Part shown: positions 1 to 7,430 of the stretch, piece after piece
Layout: each line of letters opens with the position of its first letter
Position numbering within the stretch: position 1 is the first letter of the stretch
Source: Bacteroidales bacterium UBA5206
GTDB taxonomy: Bacteria; Bacteroidota; Bacteroidia; Bacteroidales; Tenuifilaceae
Reading direction: 5' to 3'
Length of the DNA stretch: 20,593 nucleotides
Assembly (NCBI GenBank): GCA_002412705.1
Contig: DHVO01000015.1
Span: forward strand, 3,710 to 24,302
Translations under genes and position numbers: made by a program
Notes under the pieces: generated by a model
Told to the model about the DNA's origin: nothing
Seen by the model: the letters and a program-made list of their open reading frames with translations, nothing else
Database searches by the model: none

Positions 1-59
1 GAGGTGTTGCCAACTATATCGTTTATAGTGTAGTTTAGCTGAGCAAGAGCAATTTTCAT
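1..59 (-). CDS. nadE: Glutamine-dependent NAD+ synthetase, N-terminal fragment (cut by window edge)
   Basis: Only the first 19 codons are inside the window; the gene continues past base 1. The translated start, MKIALAQLNYTINDIVGNT, matches the beginning of the nitrilase-type glutaminase domain of glutamine-dependent NAD+ synthetases. That domain starts with the strand KIALAQLN and then a glycine/asparagine turn. In the family this domain releases ammonia from glutamine, and a C-terminal synthetase domain uses it to amidate nicotinic acid adenine dinucleotide. The ATG lies 9 bases after the stop of the upstream outer-membrane protein gene, so the two are probably co-transcribed. Other nitrilase-superfamily amidohydrolases can start in a similar way, so the call rests on a short stretch. 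Confidence 0.72.
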   Translation of the reverse strand, partial: MKIALAQLNYTINDIVGNT

Positions 60-68
60 GTCGATATG

Positions 69-737
69 TTAAAAGATAATACCCAAACGAAGCGAAACGT
101 TGTTAAGGCTAATCTTGCCCTCGCCTGGCTTAAACGTTTTGGTTAGTCCACCACTATAGATTACTCCAAGCTGCAACGCAGTAGGCCCACCAAGAGAATA
201 CTCAATGCCCCCACCAATTTGATACGACAGGAATAAAGGACGAACCATATCGGATATGGGCTCTTTGGAAATATCGTTCCATTTTTCCCAAGCAAATGCC
301 TTATACCGTATGTGAGTTGTTAAACCCAGATGGGCATAGAAAGTATTATAGCCAATCTCTATGGTTTTAAACTTTAGCTCAAGAGGAATGCTTATATACT
401 GAACGCGTGCCTTCACATTTGCATTTTGGGCAATTCTATACTCAGCGCCATCATCGGTTGTTAGCGTGTCTATTTGCCCATACTTAACGTTACCGCTTAA
501 GCTATTTATGGATAACCCAGTAGAGAACGCATAGCGTTCGGCAAAATACTTATCGGCAGTAAAACCAACCCGGTACCCAAACTCTGGACCATTAGGAGTA
601 AACACCTTACTGTCGGACGAGAACCACGAAATTTGAGGATCGAAGTAGATACCAAAACGCAGTCCTTGCGCCATTGTGCTATGTGAGAATAATGCTGCGG
701 CTACTGTTAGCGCCGCTACTATTGCTAGCCGTTTCAT
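69..737 (-). CDS. Outer-membrane beta-barrel protein (PorT-like family)
   Basis: A 222-residue protein when started at the ATG whose codon is 737-735. The frame is open for 22 more codons upstream, but only this start gives a clean signal peptide: MKR, a hydrophobic core rich in Ala/Leu/Val, and a probable cleavage at MA|QG after residue 23. The mature part alternates polar and hydrophobic residues with many Tyr, Phe and Gly, as in small transmembrane beta-barrels. It ends in LRLGIIF, with the terminal Phe typical of substrates of the outer-membrane assembly machinery. It resembles the barrel proteins often annotated as PorT family in Bacteroidota, but I cannot say whether this is the true T9SS component PorT. 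It lies 9 bases upstream of nadE in the same direction. Confidence 0.72.
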   Translation of the reverse strand: MKRLAIVAALTVAAALFSHSTMAQGLRFGIYFDPQISWFSSDSKVFTPNGPEFGYRVGFTADKYFAERYAFSTGLSINSLSGNVKYGQIDTLTTDDGAEYRIAQNANVKARVQYISIPLELKFKTIEIGYNTFYAHLGLTTHIRYKAFAWEKWNDISKEPISDMVRPLFLSYQIGGGIEYSLGGPTALQLGVIYSGGLTKTFKPGEGKISLNNVSLRLGIIF

Positions 738-760
738 TCTAATTGTAATTTTAAGATGAA

Positions 761-768
761 CAAAATTA
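761..768 (-). promoter_or_regulatory. Candidate -7 box upstream of the outer-membrane barrel gene
   Basis: Read on the minus strand this is TAATTTTG, a perfect fit to the Bacteroidota -7 consensus TAnnTTTG. It sits 23 bases before the chosen ATG, giving a short leader, which also argues against the longer upstream start. No matching -33 TTTG is present at the expected distance of about 20 bases. Confidence 0.42.
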
Positions 769-993
769 GTAATGTTTTTACAAATAAGGCAGCCATTAAC
801 CAATATAGAGGCTTTACTTAACCATTAATAACACCACAAACAATAACGTGTATATCCCACTTTTAATATTTTAGGATGCAACATTGGTGAACAAGCAATA
901 CATTTGTGGAAAAGAAAACTAGGATAGGGTTGGTTTCATTAATTTAAGAAATCTCTTTTATGTACATCCCCTTTACAATTCCCTTTTCACGTT

Positions 994-1001
994 TAACTTT
1001 A
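994..1001 (+). promoter_or_regulatory. Candidate -7 box directly at the ispE start (near-leaderless)
   Basis: TAACTTTA matches TAnnTTTG at 7 of 8 positions (counting n as matched) and ends only 4 bases before the ispE ATG. If used, transcription would begin at about the start codon. There is no clear -33 element. Confidence 0.35.
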
Positions 1002-1005
1002 CATT

Positions 1006-1821
1006 ATGGTACTATTTCCCAACGCCAAAATTAATTTAGGGCTATACATAGTAAATCGCAGAAACGATGGTTTCCACGATATAGAAACGGTATTCTACCC
1101 TATACCATCACTTACAGATATTCTGGAGATTGTTCCAGCAAAGGATTCTGCCAATGAGCTAACGTTTACCCAAACTGGTATTACCGTTGATGGCCCTTTG
1201 GAATCGAACCTATGCGTAAAAGCTTACCACCTGCTAAAGGAGTACACCAGCTTACCCCACGTAAAAATCCATTTGCATAAGCTAATCCCCATGGGGGCTG
1301 GGCTAGGCGGCGGCTCTGCCGACGGCGCTTTTGCGCTAAAAGCGCTTAACCAGCTAGCAGCTAATCCTATTGGCCACCAGCAATTGCTAGAAATTGCCCT
1401 AAAGTTAGGTAGCGACTGCCCTTTCTTTATTGAGAACAAACCAACCTTTGCTACAGGCCGAGGAGAGGTAATGCAACCAATAGAAATAGACCTAAGCCAT
1501 TACCACGTTGTGCTTGTAAATCCCAAGATACATGTAAATACGGGTAAAGCCTACTCTCAATCTACACCAAAACCAGCAGCAACCAATTTAATGCAACTAA
1601 GCAAACTTTCCATTGATACTTGGAAAGAATCGGTTTCCAACGATTTTGAAGAGGTTGTATTCCCTCTTCACCCTGAAATTGAAGCCATTAAAACAGAGCT
1701 ATACCGTTTGGGTGCGGTTTACGCTGCCATGTCGGGAAGTGGTTCAACGGTATTTGGACTATTTACCCAATTGCCAACGCAAGTAAGTTTTCCAGATAAT
1801 TACTTTGTACACAAGGGATAA
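1006..1821 (+). CDS. ispE: 4-diphosphocytidyl-2-C-methyl-D-erythritol kinase
   Basis: This cytoplasmic GHMP-family kinase phosphorylates the 2-hydroxyl of CDP-methylerythritol with ATP, a middle step of the MEP pathway to IPP and DMAPP. The 271-residue product starts MVLFPNAKINLGL, the family N-terminus with catalytic Lys8. It has the glycine-rich ATP loop PMGAGLGGGSADGA at 95-108, the catalytic Asp137 in GSDCPFF, and the C-terminal GHMP motif MSGSGSTVFG. Length is normal for the family. The gene is transcribed alone, divergent from the barrel gene, and ends 2 bases before the run leading into a bidirectional terminator. The start is fixed by homology, because FPNAKIN normally follows the initiator Met directly. 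Confidence 0.97.
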   Translation: MVLFPNAKINLGLYIVNRRNDGFHDIETVFYPIPSLTDILEIVPAKDSANELTFTQTGITVDGPLESNLCVKAYHLLKEYTSLPHVKIHLHKLIPMGAGLGGGSADGAFALKALNQLAANPIGHQQLLEIALKLGSDCPFFIENKPTFATGRGEVMQPIEIDLSHYHVVLVNPKIHVNTGKAYSQSTPKPAATNLMQLSKLSIDTWKESVSNDFEEVVFPLHPEIEAIKTELYRLGAVYAAMSGSGSTVFGLFTQLPTQVSFPDNYFVHKG

Positions 1822-1822
1822 C

Positions 1823-1851
1823 AAAAAAAGGGAACCTAGGTTCCCTTTTCT
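1823..1851. terminator. Bidirectional terminator between ispE and the biotin carrier gene
   Basis: A stem GGGAAC (1830-1835) pairs with GTTCCC (1840-1845) around a CTAG loop. It is extended by an A run on the left (1823-1829) pairing with a T run on the right (1846-1849). The A run gives a U tract for the minus strand and the T run a U tract for the plus strand, so it can serve both converging genes. Confidence 0.82.
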
Positions 1852-1874
1852 ATTCGTATTACAAGGAGTAAAAA

Positions 1875-2108
1875 TTACTCCAGTACAACCATTACAAATC
1901 CTTTGCAAACCCTTTCGCCAGGTTTTACATTTACTTCCTTAACAATTGAGTCAACGGGAGCAATAATTCTGTTGTGCATTTTCATTGCATCTAGAATTAC
2001 AAGGATGTCACCTTGCTTTACCTCTTGGCCAACCTTAACTTTTACGTCAACAATTGTTCCAGGGATAAAAGCTGTAAGGTGCTTATTATCTAGCCTACTT
2101 AAAGCCAT
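1875..2108 (-). CDS. Short biotin carrier protein (biotinyl/lipoyl domain)
   Basis: A 77-residue protein consisting almost only of a biotinyl domain. The domain entry FIPGTIVDV replaces the common PMPGTI, and the hairpin DAMKMHN holds the biotinylated lysine at residue 43 between the two conserved methionines. The second half (IIAPVDSIVKEV, then KPGERV) completes the symmetrical barrel. Carriers of this group usually have 120-150 residues, with an Ala/Pro-rich linker before the domain; that linker is missing here. It follows the carboxyltransferase gene by 62 bases on the same strand and most likely hands carboxybiotin to it. A role in a sodium-pumping decarboxylase is possible, but no membrane subunits are adjacent. 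A lipoyl attachment is less likely, given the AMKM motif. Confidence 0.9.
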   Translation of the reverse strand: MALSRLDNKHLTAFIPGTIVDVKVKVGQEVKQGDILVILDAMKMHNRIIAPVDSIVKEVNVKPGERVCKGFVMVVLE

Positions 2109-2170
2109 ATAGCTATTGATTTAGAAGATTCGTTAGTTAATAATCTTAATAATTACCTCACAACTAGTTT

Positions 2171-3715
2171 CTAGAATGGAGGAATACCATGCTTCTTAAA
2201 TGGACGGTCGGCCACTTTATTGCTCGAAACCTCCAATGCATGAAGGAGTAACTTACGGGTTTCTTCTGGCTCAATTACAGTGTCGATATAGCCCTTAGCG
2301 GCAGCAACATAAGGATTAGCAAACTTCTCCTTATACTCTTCTACCTTCTGACGGCGCATCTCGTCTGGGTTCTCGGCCTCGCTAATCTCCTTACGGAAGA
2401 TAATGTTAGCAGCACCCTCTGGACCCATAACTGCAATCTCGGCACCTGGCCATGCAAACACAAAGTCGGCACGTAAGTGGCGAGAGCTCATAGCAATATA
2501 TCCGCCACCATAAGCCTTACGAAGGATAACGGTCATTTTAGGCACAGAAGCCTCGCTGTATGCATAAAGCAGCTTTGCTCCGTGACGAATAACACCAGCA
2601 TGTTCCTGATCAACACCTGGAAGGTAGCCAGGAAGGTCAACTAGGGTACAAAGAGGGATGTTGAACGCGTTACAGTATCGGATAAAGCGAGCAGCCTTAT
2701 CAGAGCTGTCAACATCAAGTACACCTGCCATAACTAAAGGCTGGTTGGCAACAAAACCAACGGTCTCACCATTCAACCGGCCAAATCCAATAACGATATT
2801 GCCAGCCCACATCTCCTGAATCTCAAAGAAATCGGAGTCGTCAACAATAGCACGAATAACGTTACGCACATCATATGGCTCTTTAGGATCGCCTGGAACA
2901 ATATCGTCGATATTGTAGGTAGGCTTAGGCTCCTTTGGTTCAAACTTGCGCGCTTTGCGGGTATTGTTCCAAGGAATAAAGGTGATAAGCTTTTTAATTT
3001 GCTCAAAGCACTCAAACTCGCTCTCGGCAAAGAAGTGTGCATTTCCAGTAATTTGAGCGTGAATTTTTGCTCCACCTAGCTCCTCTTGGGTAATCTCCTC
3101 GCCAAGAACAGACTTAATAACCTCTGGTCCAGTAATGAACATTTTCGATATGTTTTCCACCACGAAAACAAAATCGGTTAGAGCAGGAGAGTACACTGCA
3201 CCACCTGCACATGGGCCTAGAATTACTGAGATTTGAGGGATAATTCCACTTGAAAGCGTGTTACGCCAGAAAATCTCGCCATAACCAGCCAAAGAGTTTA
3301 CACCCTCTTGAATACGAGCACCACCTGAGTCGTTTATACCAATTAATGGAATTCTCATGCGAAGAGCATAGTCCATAATCTTGGTAATTTTTCGGGCATG
3401 CATAAATCCCAAAGAACCACCAGCAACAGTGAAATCCTGTGCAAAAATGGCTACTGGAGCACCATAAATGGTACCAGTACCTATAATTACACCGTCGCCA
3501 TGTAGAACTTTACCGCCCATTCCAAAGTCACGGGCTTCATGCTCAACGAACATGTCGTACTCATTGAATGAGTCCTCGTCGAGTAGCGTAATAATACGTT
3601 CACGGGCTGTTAACTTACCCATAGCCACCTGTTTAGCTACGGCTTGTTCTCCCCCACCCTGAAGAACTTCCTCTTTACGCTTTTTTAACTCCTCAATTTT
3701 TCCTTTTAAAGGCAT
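2171..3715 (-). CDS. Acyl-CoA carboxylase beta (carboxyltransferase) subunit, propionyl-CoA/methylmalonyl-CoA type
   Basis: A 514-residue cytoplasmic carboxyltransferase of the PccB/MmdA family. It moves a carboxyl group between biotin and an acyl-CoA, most likely propionyl-CoA/methylmalonyl-CoA. Two crotonase-like halves are visible. The first has the oxyanion-hole segments DSGGARIQEG (129-138) and GPCAGGAVYSPALTDF (167-182). The second has LPGYLPGVDQEHAG and RKAYGGGYIAM. Length is normal. The same family serves propionyl-CoA carboxylase (anaplerotic or degradative) and methylmalonyl-CoA decarboxylase (propionate formation), and the sequence alone does not separate them. The downstream neighbour is a minimal biotin carrier. 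No biotin carboxylase, methylmalonyl-CoA epimerase or membrane decarboxylase gene is in the window, so the partners must lie elsewhere. The gene ends in TAG. Confidence 0.93.
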   Translation of the reverse strand: MPLKGKIEELKKRKEEVLQGGGEQAVAKQVAMGKLTARERIITLLDEDSFNEYDMFVEHEARDFGMGGKVLHGDGVIIGTGTIYGAPVAIFAQDFTVAGGSLGFMHARKITKIMDYALRMRIPLIGINDSGGARIQEGVNSLAGYGEIFWRNTLSSGIIPQISVILGPCAGGAVYSPALTDFVFVVENISKMFITGPEVIKSVLGEEITQEELGGAKIHAQITGNAHFFAESEFECFEQIKKLITFIPWNNTRKARKFEPKEPKPTYNIDDIVPGDPKEPYDVRNVIRAIVDDSDFFEIQEMWAGNIVIGFGRLNGETVGFVANQPLVMAGVLDVDSSDKAARFIRYCNAFNIPLCTLVDLPGYLPGVDQEHAGVIRHGAKLLYAYSEASVPKMTVILRKAYGGGYIAMSSRHLRADFVFAWPGAEIAVMGPEGAANIIFRKEISEAENPDEMRRQKVEEYKEKFANPYVAAAKGYIDTVIEPEETRKLLLHALEVSSNKVADRPFKKHGIPPF

Positions 3716-3835
3716 AGGGTTAACTATTAGTTTAATAATAACGCAAAAAAACGGAACACACTCCCGTCAATTTACGAGTGCAACTTTACGAAATCAATCG
3801 TAATTATCGAATAGTATTGCTAAACTTTTAACAGA

Positions 3836-3867
3836 CAAAATTACAACTATCTGTATGTCTGAGCAAT
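3836..3867 (-). promoter_or_regulatory. Candidate promoter of the carboxylase unit
   Basis: On the minus strand, ATTG (3867-3864) is followed after 20 bases by TAATTTTG (3843-3836). The second element fits the Bacteroidota -7 consensus exactly and the first fits the -33 TTTG at 3 of 4 positions with normal spacing. It would give a leader of roughly 110 bases before the ATG at 3715. A weaker -7-like TAAAGTTG lies nearer, at 3788-3781. Confidence 0.5.
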
Positions 3868-3897
3868 ATTTTTAAAACATCCGTTTTATTCTGATGC

Positions 3898-3936
3898 AAA
3901 AAAAGAGGGAGATGGCTACTTTTTAGCTATCTCCCT
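3898..3936 (-). terminator. Rho-independent terminator of tgt-lptG
   Basis: Read on the minus strand, AGGGAGAT and ATCTCCCT form the base of a stem that continues through AGCTA/TAGCC with one mismatch, closed by a short A-rich loop. Seven Ts follow (the A run at 3898-3904 on the plus strand). It lies 14 bases after the lptG stop. Confidence 0.8.
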
Positions 3937-3949
3937 GCAAAAAATAGGT

Positions 3950-5041
3950 CTATTTTGGAGCTAGTTTGTATAAAGCTAGCGCAATTATGGCAAAAAGAAT
4001 ATTCGGGGTCCAAACAGCTAAAAGCGGATTCATGCTACCGCTAACCGCAAACATGGTTGAAAAGCGCATAAATAGTATGTAAGAGAAGCTTATAGCCAAA
4101 CCTAAACCTATATGTAAACCAATACCACCCCTAACCTTTCTCGATGAAAGGGCTACGCCAATAAGTGTAAGAATAAAGGTGGAGAAAGGAAAGGCAAATC
4201 TACCATACTTCTCTATTAGAAAAACCTCTACGTTATCGGCACCCTGAAGGCGTTGCTGAGCAATAAAGTCGTTTAGCTCAAACATGTTCATGGTTTCAAC
4301 AACATCAAGTCGCTGCGTAAAATCCGATGGTACCACATATATATTGGTATCCATTCTTGCACCAGAAGTTAGCTGCTCCCCATTCTCGGTATAGTTCCTA
4401 ATGTAGTAGCTGTTAACGGTCCAGGTTTGCTTGGTTGAATCCCACTTTGCGTAGTCGGATATAAGCTTTGACTTTAGCACTCCATCCTCAAATTTCTCCA
4501 TTGAGAACTTGTAACCAATGTTGCTATAGGAGTTAAACGCCTCCATGTATATAAACACGCCGGGTCGCACTTGTTTATGAATATGCCTATCGGTATTGGT
4601 ATAGGGCTTCTTAATGTAGGTATTCTCAAACTCTAGTCTTACTCTATTTGCGGGTGGAATAATAAAACTGGTTAGCACAAAAGAGAATAGGGCAATAATA
4701 AACGCCGATATAAAGTAAGGGAACATCATTCGTTTAAAGCTAACCCCAGCGCTAAGAATAGCTATAATCTCTGTGTTGTAAGCCATTTTTGAGGTGAAGA
4801 AAATTACCGCAATAAAGGTGAACAATGAGCTAAAGAGGTTGGCAAAGTATGGAATAAAGTTCATGTAGTAATCGAACACAATGGCACTAAGGGGCGCTCC
4901 CTTCTCCATAAAATCGTCAATCTTCTCCGTAACATCAAAAACCACAGCAATACCTACAATAAGTAGAATAGCGTAAAAGTAAGTTCCAATAAACTTACGA
5001 ATGATGTAAAGGTCTATTATCTTAAATCCCAATTTTGTCAT
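3950..5041 (-). CDS. LptF/LptG family permease of the lipopolysaccharide export ABC transporter
   Basis: A 363-residue inner-membrane protein of the YjgP/YjgQ family. The family forms the transmembrane part of the LptB2FG ATPase, which pulls lipopolysaccharide out of the inner membrane toward the LptC-LptA-LptD bridge. The layout fits: DLYIIRKFIGTYF followed by hydrophobic segments at about 15-35, 57-85 and 103-130, a long periplasmic beta-jellyroll region at about 135-280, then three more membrane segments to the end. LptG is more likely than LptF because the protein starts directly with the DxYIxRKF element, but I cannot separate the paralogues with certainty. The ATG overlaps the tgt stop in ATGA, so translation is probably coupled. 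A terminator follows. Confidence 0.88.
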   Translation of the reverse strand: MTKLGFKIIDLYIIRKFIGTYFYAILLIVGIAVVFDVTEKIDDFMEKGAPLSAIVFDYYMNFIPYFANLFSSLFTFIAVIFFTSKMAYNTEIIAILSAGVSFKRMMFPYFISAFIIALFSFVLTSFIIPPANRVRLEFENTYIKKPYTNTDRHIHKQVRPGVFIYMEAFNSYSNIGYKFSMEKFEDGVLKSKLISDYAKWDSTKQTWTVNSYYIRNYTENGEQLTSGARMDTNIYVVPSDFTQRLDVVETMNMFELNDFIAQQRLQGADNVEVFLIEKYGRFAFPFSTFILTLIGVALSSRKVRGGIGLHIGLGLAISFSYILFMRFSTMFAVSGSMNPLLAVWTPNILFAIIALALYKLAPK

Positions 5042-6168
5042 AACCTCACAGTTAACTTTTTAACCATTGCATTTTTCCAAGCATTAAAATCGCCTTGCTT
5101 TATGTGCTCTCTAGCCTGCCGTACCAACCAAAGGTAAAAACCTAGGTTGTGCAAACTAGCCATTTGTGGGCCAAGCATTTCGCCAGATATGAACAGGTGA
5201 CGTAAGTATGCTTTTGAGTATCGGCTATCTGCAAAAGTAATACCTAAGGAATCAATTGGCGAAAAATCATTGCGCCATTTTTGATTTCTTATGTTAATAA
5301 TTCCTTCGCTGGTGAACAGCATGCCGTTTCTACCATTACGGGTGGGCATTACACAATCGAACATATCTACACCGCGGGCGATACCCTCCAAAATATTATC
5401 GGGGGTACCAACACCCATTAAGTAACGGGGTTTATCCTTGGGTAATATTTCGTTTACAACCTCTATCATTTGGTACATTACCTCGGCGGGTTCCCCAACG
5501 CTAAGTCCACCAATGGCATTACCCTCCCGTCCTTTGGCTGCAATGTTCTCGGCTGCACGTTTACGCAACTCGGGGTACACACAGCCCTGTACTATGGGAA
5601 AAAGGGTTTGCTTGTAACCATAGAGCGGCTCGGTAGAGTCGAAACGGGTTATGCACCTATCCAGCCACTGCTCTGTTAGGTCAAGGGATTTCTTAGCATA
5701 ATCGAAATCTGCCGTACCGGGAGGGCACTCATCAAAAGCCATAATAATATCGGCACCAATGGTACGCTGAATGTCCATTACATTTTCTGGCGAAAAGAAG
5801 TGCTTTGAACCATCTATATGGGAACGAAAGTGTGCCCCCTCCTTTGTTAGCTTGCGGTTTTCGGCTAACGAAAAAACCTGAAATCCGCCGCTATCGGTTA
5901 GTATTGGTCTATCCCAGCTAATAAACTTATGTAAACCACCTGCCTGTTGCATCACCTCTAATCCTGGACGCAAGTACAAGTGGTAGGTATTACCTAAAAT
6001 TATCTCGGCATTAATATCCTGCTCCAACTCCCTGTGGCTAATACCCTTAACACTACCAACAGTGCCAACAGGCATAAAAATTGGGGTTTCAATAACCCCA
6101 TGGTCGGTTACAATTCGCCCCGTACGCGCATTACTATTGGGGTCGTTTATCTCAACTGTAAAATCCAT
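5038..6168 (-). CDS. tgt: tRNA-guanine(34) transglycosylase lacking the usual zinc cysteines
   Basis: This enzyme exchanges guanine-34 in the anticodon of GUN-decoding tRNAs (Asp, Asn, His, Tyr) for a queuosine precursor. The 376-residue protein has normal length and keeps the core: ILGNTYHLYLRPG near 57-69, DSGGFQVFSL with catalytic Asp92, GGLSVGEP around 220-227, and DMFDCVMPTRNGRNG with the nucleophile Asp271. The zinc site is altered. Where the family has CxCxxC after FSPID, this protein aligns without gaps but has Gly309, Thr311 and Asp314. The fourth ligand position, His340 in SLHNLGFY, is kept, as is YSKAYLRHL. The fold may do without metal here. It starts just after a good -7 box and overlaps the permease gene by 4 bases. 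Confidence 0.95.
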   Translation of the reverse strand: MDFTVEINDPNSNARTGRIVTDHGVIETPIFMPVGTVGSVKGISHRELEQDINAEIILGNTYHLYLRPGLEVMQQAGGLHKFISWDRPILTDSGGFQVFSLAENRKLTKEGAHFRSHIDGSKHFFSPENVMDIQRTIGADIIMAFDECPPGTADFDYAKKSLDLTEQWLDRCITRFDSTEPLYGYKQTLFPIVQGCVYPELRKRAAENIAAKGREGNAIGGLSVGEPAEVMYQMIEVVNEILPKDKPRYLMGVGTPDNILEGIARGVDMFDCVMPTRNGRNGMLFTSEGIINIRNQKWRNDFSPIDSLGITFADSRYSKAYLRHLFISGEMLGPQMASLHNLGFYLWLVRQAREHIKQGDFNAWKNAMVKKLTVRL

Positions 6169-6188
6169 CTATTAAATATTTTCGGAGC

Positions 6189-6196
6189 CAAAGATA
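6189..6196 (-). promoter_or_regulatory. Candidate -7 box of the tgt-lptG operon
   Basis: On the minus strand this reads TATCTTTG, an exact fit to TAnnTTTG, located 20 bases before the tgt ATG. No TTTG is seen about 20 bases further upstream. Confidence 0.55.
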
Positions 6197-6239
6197 GTGT
6201 AAAATAGTAAACTGATGAGTTACCTCATTTGTTTCCATC

Positions 6240-7430
6240 TTGCTTAACCCAAAAAACTTTAATAACATTGTGGTGATTTTAAACAGACTACCTGTGAGCG
6301 CTTTCCTTTATCAGCTAAGTATTTACGAACTCATTTTAGCTGGAGTTCTTTTTCTTGGACTAGTAATCCAGCTTTACTACTACCTAGGCGTTTTCCTAAA
6401 AATTGTGAAGTTTAGGGGAAACCCGTCAAATAACATTCAGCCTCCCGTGTCTATTGTTATTTGTGCGAGAGACGAGGAGGAGAACCTAAGTAGCTTCCTT
6501 CCGCTTGTGCTTGAGCAAAACTATCCCAGCTTTGAGGTTGTGGTGGTAAACGACTGCTCTAGCGACGATACCGATATGGTTCTTGAGCGCCTAATGCGCA
6601 CATACAAACACCTTCGCGTTACCACCATTAAACAAGACGAAAAGTTTACGCACACCAAGAAGCTGGCACTTACCATAGGCATTAAGGCTGCTAAGCACGA
6701 CTGGCTTTTGCTAACCGATGCCGATTGCCGCCCCGATAGCCCAAACTGGCTATCATCCATGGCTGTGGCTTTTACACAGGATAACGAGATAGTTTTGGGT
6801 TATGGCGGTTTTATTCCCGAAAAAGGGTTTACCAATAAAGTGATTAGGTTTGATGCACTTTTTACAGCCATGCTGTACTTAGGTGCCGCACTAGTTCGCA
6901 AACCATATATGGGAGTTGGTAGAAACCTAGCCTACAGGCGCGACTTATTCTTTCGTAACAAGGGCTTTGCATCGCATAGCCAGCTAGCCTCTGGTGACGA
7001 CGATTTATTTGTAAATGAGGTGGCCACAAAAAGCAACGCAACAGTGGTTATTGCAACAGGTGCACATACCAGAACCCCTGCAAAGAAAACCCTAGAGGGA
7101 TGGTTTAAGCAAAAAAGACGACACCTTACAACAGGAGGTAGATACAAAAGCGGTAGCAAATGGTACCTAGGAACAGAGCTATTCTCGCGCTTTACATTTT
7201 ATGGCAGCGCAATTGCCCTTATTGCACTACAGTTTTATCCGCTTATTATAGCTGGAGTAATCCTGCTTAGGTTAATCATCAAGCTATCGGTAATAAAAGC
7301 GGTAATGGTACGTTTGAAGGAAAGAAAAATATTGCTAATTTCGTTGATTTACGATTTCTTTAGTCCCATAATATTTGGTACTATTGCCCTTACAAACAAA
7401 TTCAGCACACAAAAGACCAAATGGAGATAA
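6240..7430 (+). CDS. Membrane glycosyltransferase, family 2
   Basis: A processive-type GT2 enzyme of about 386-396 residues. An N-terminal membrane segment (about 27-50) precedes the GT-A domain. Visible motifs are PVSIVICARDEEENL (nucleotide-sugar binding strand), VVNDCSSDDT, the metal site LLTDADCRPD, the acceptor region SGDDDLF, and QKRRH in the place of the QxxRW motif. Two or three hydrophobic segments close the protein. Donor and product are unknown; surface polysaccharide or glycolipid synthesis is likely. There is no ATG in the N-terminal part. Possible starts are TTG at 6240 or GTG at 6270, 6273 or 6294, all before the first membrane segment; an in-frame stop at 6216 bounds the choice. 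The 3' end overlaps the sigma factor gene by 10 bases. Confidence 0.88.
   Translation: MLNPKNFNNIVVILNRLPVSAFLYQLSIYELILAGVLFLGLVIQLYYYLGVFLKIVKFRGNPSNNIQPPVSIVICARDEEENLSSFLPLVLEQNYPSFEVVVVNDCSSDDTDMVLERLMRTYKHLRVTTIKQDEKFTHTKKLALTIGIKAAKHDWLLLTDADCRPDSPNWLSSMAVAFTQDNEIVLGYGGFIPEKGFTNKVIRFDALFTAMLYLGAALVRKPYMGVGRNLAYRRDLFFRNKGFASHSQLASGDDDLFVNEVATKSNATVVIATGAHTRTPAKKTLEGWFKQKRRHLTTGGRYKSGSKWYLGTELFSRFTFYGSAIALIALQFYPLIIAGVILLRLIIKLSVIKAVMVRLKERKILLISLIYDFFSPIIFGTIALTNKFSTQKTKWR

Noticed and set aside
738..803. 22-codon upstream extension of the outer-membrane barrel protein
   Set aside because: It would bury the signal peptide behind a Cys-containing leader and would include the -7 box at 761-768.
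5220..5260. Possible frameshift explaining the missing zinc cysteines in Tgt
   Set aside because: The alignment with the family runs without gaps on both sides, with conserved FSPID before and YSKAYLRHL after, so these are substitutions.
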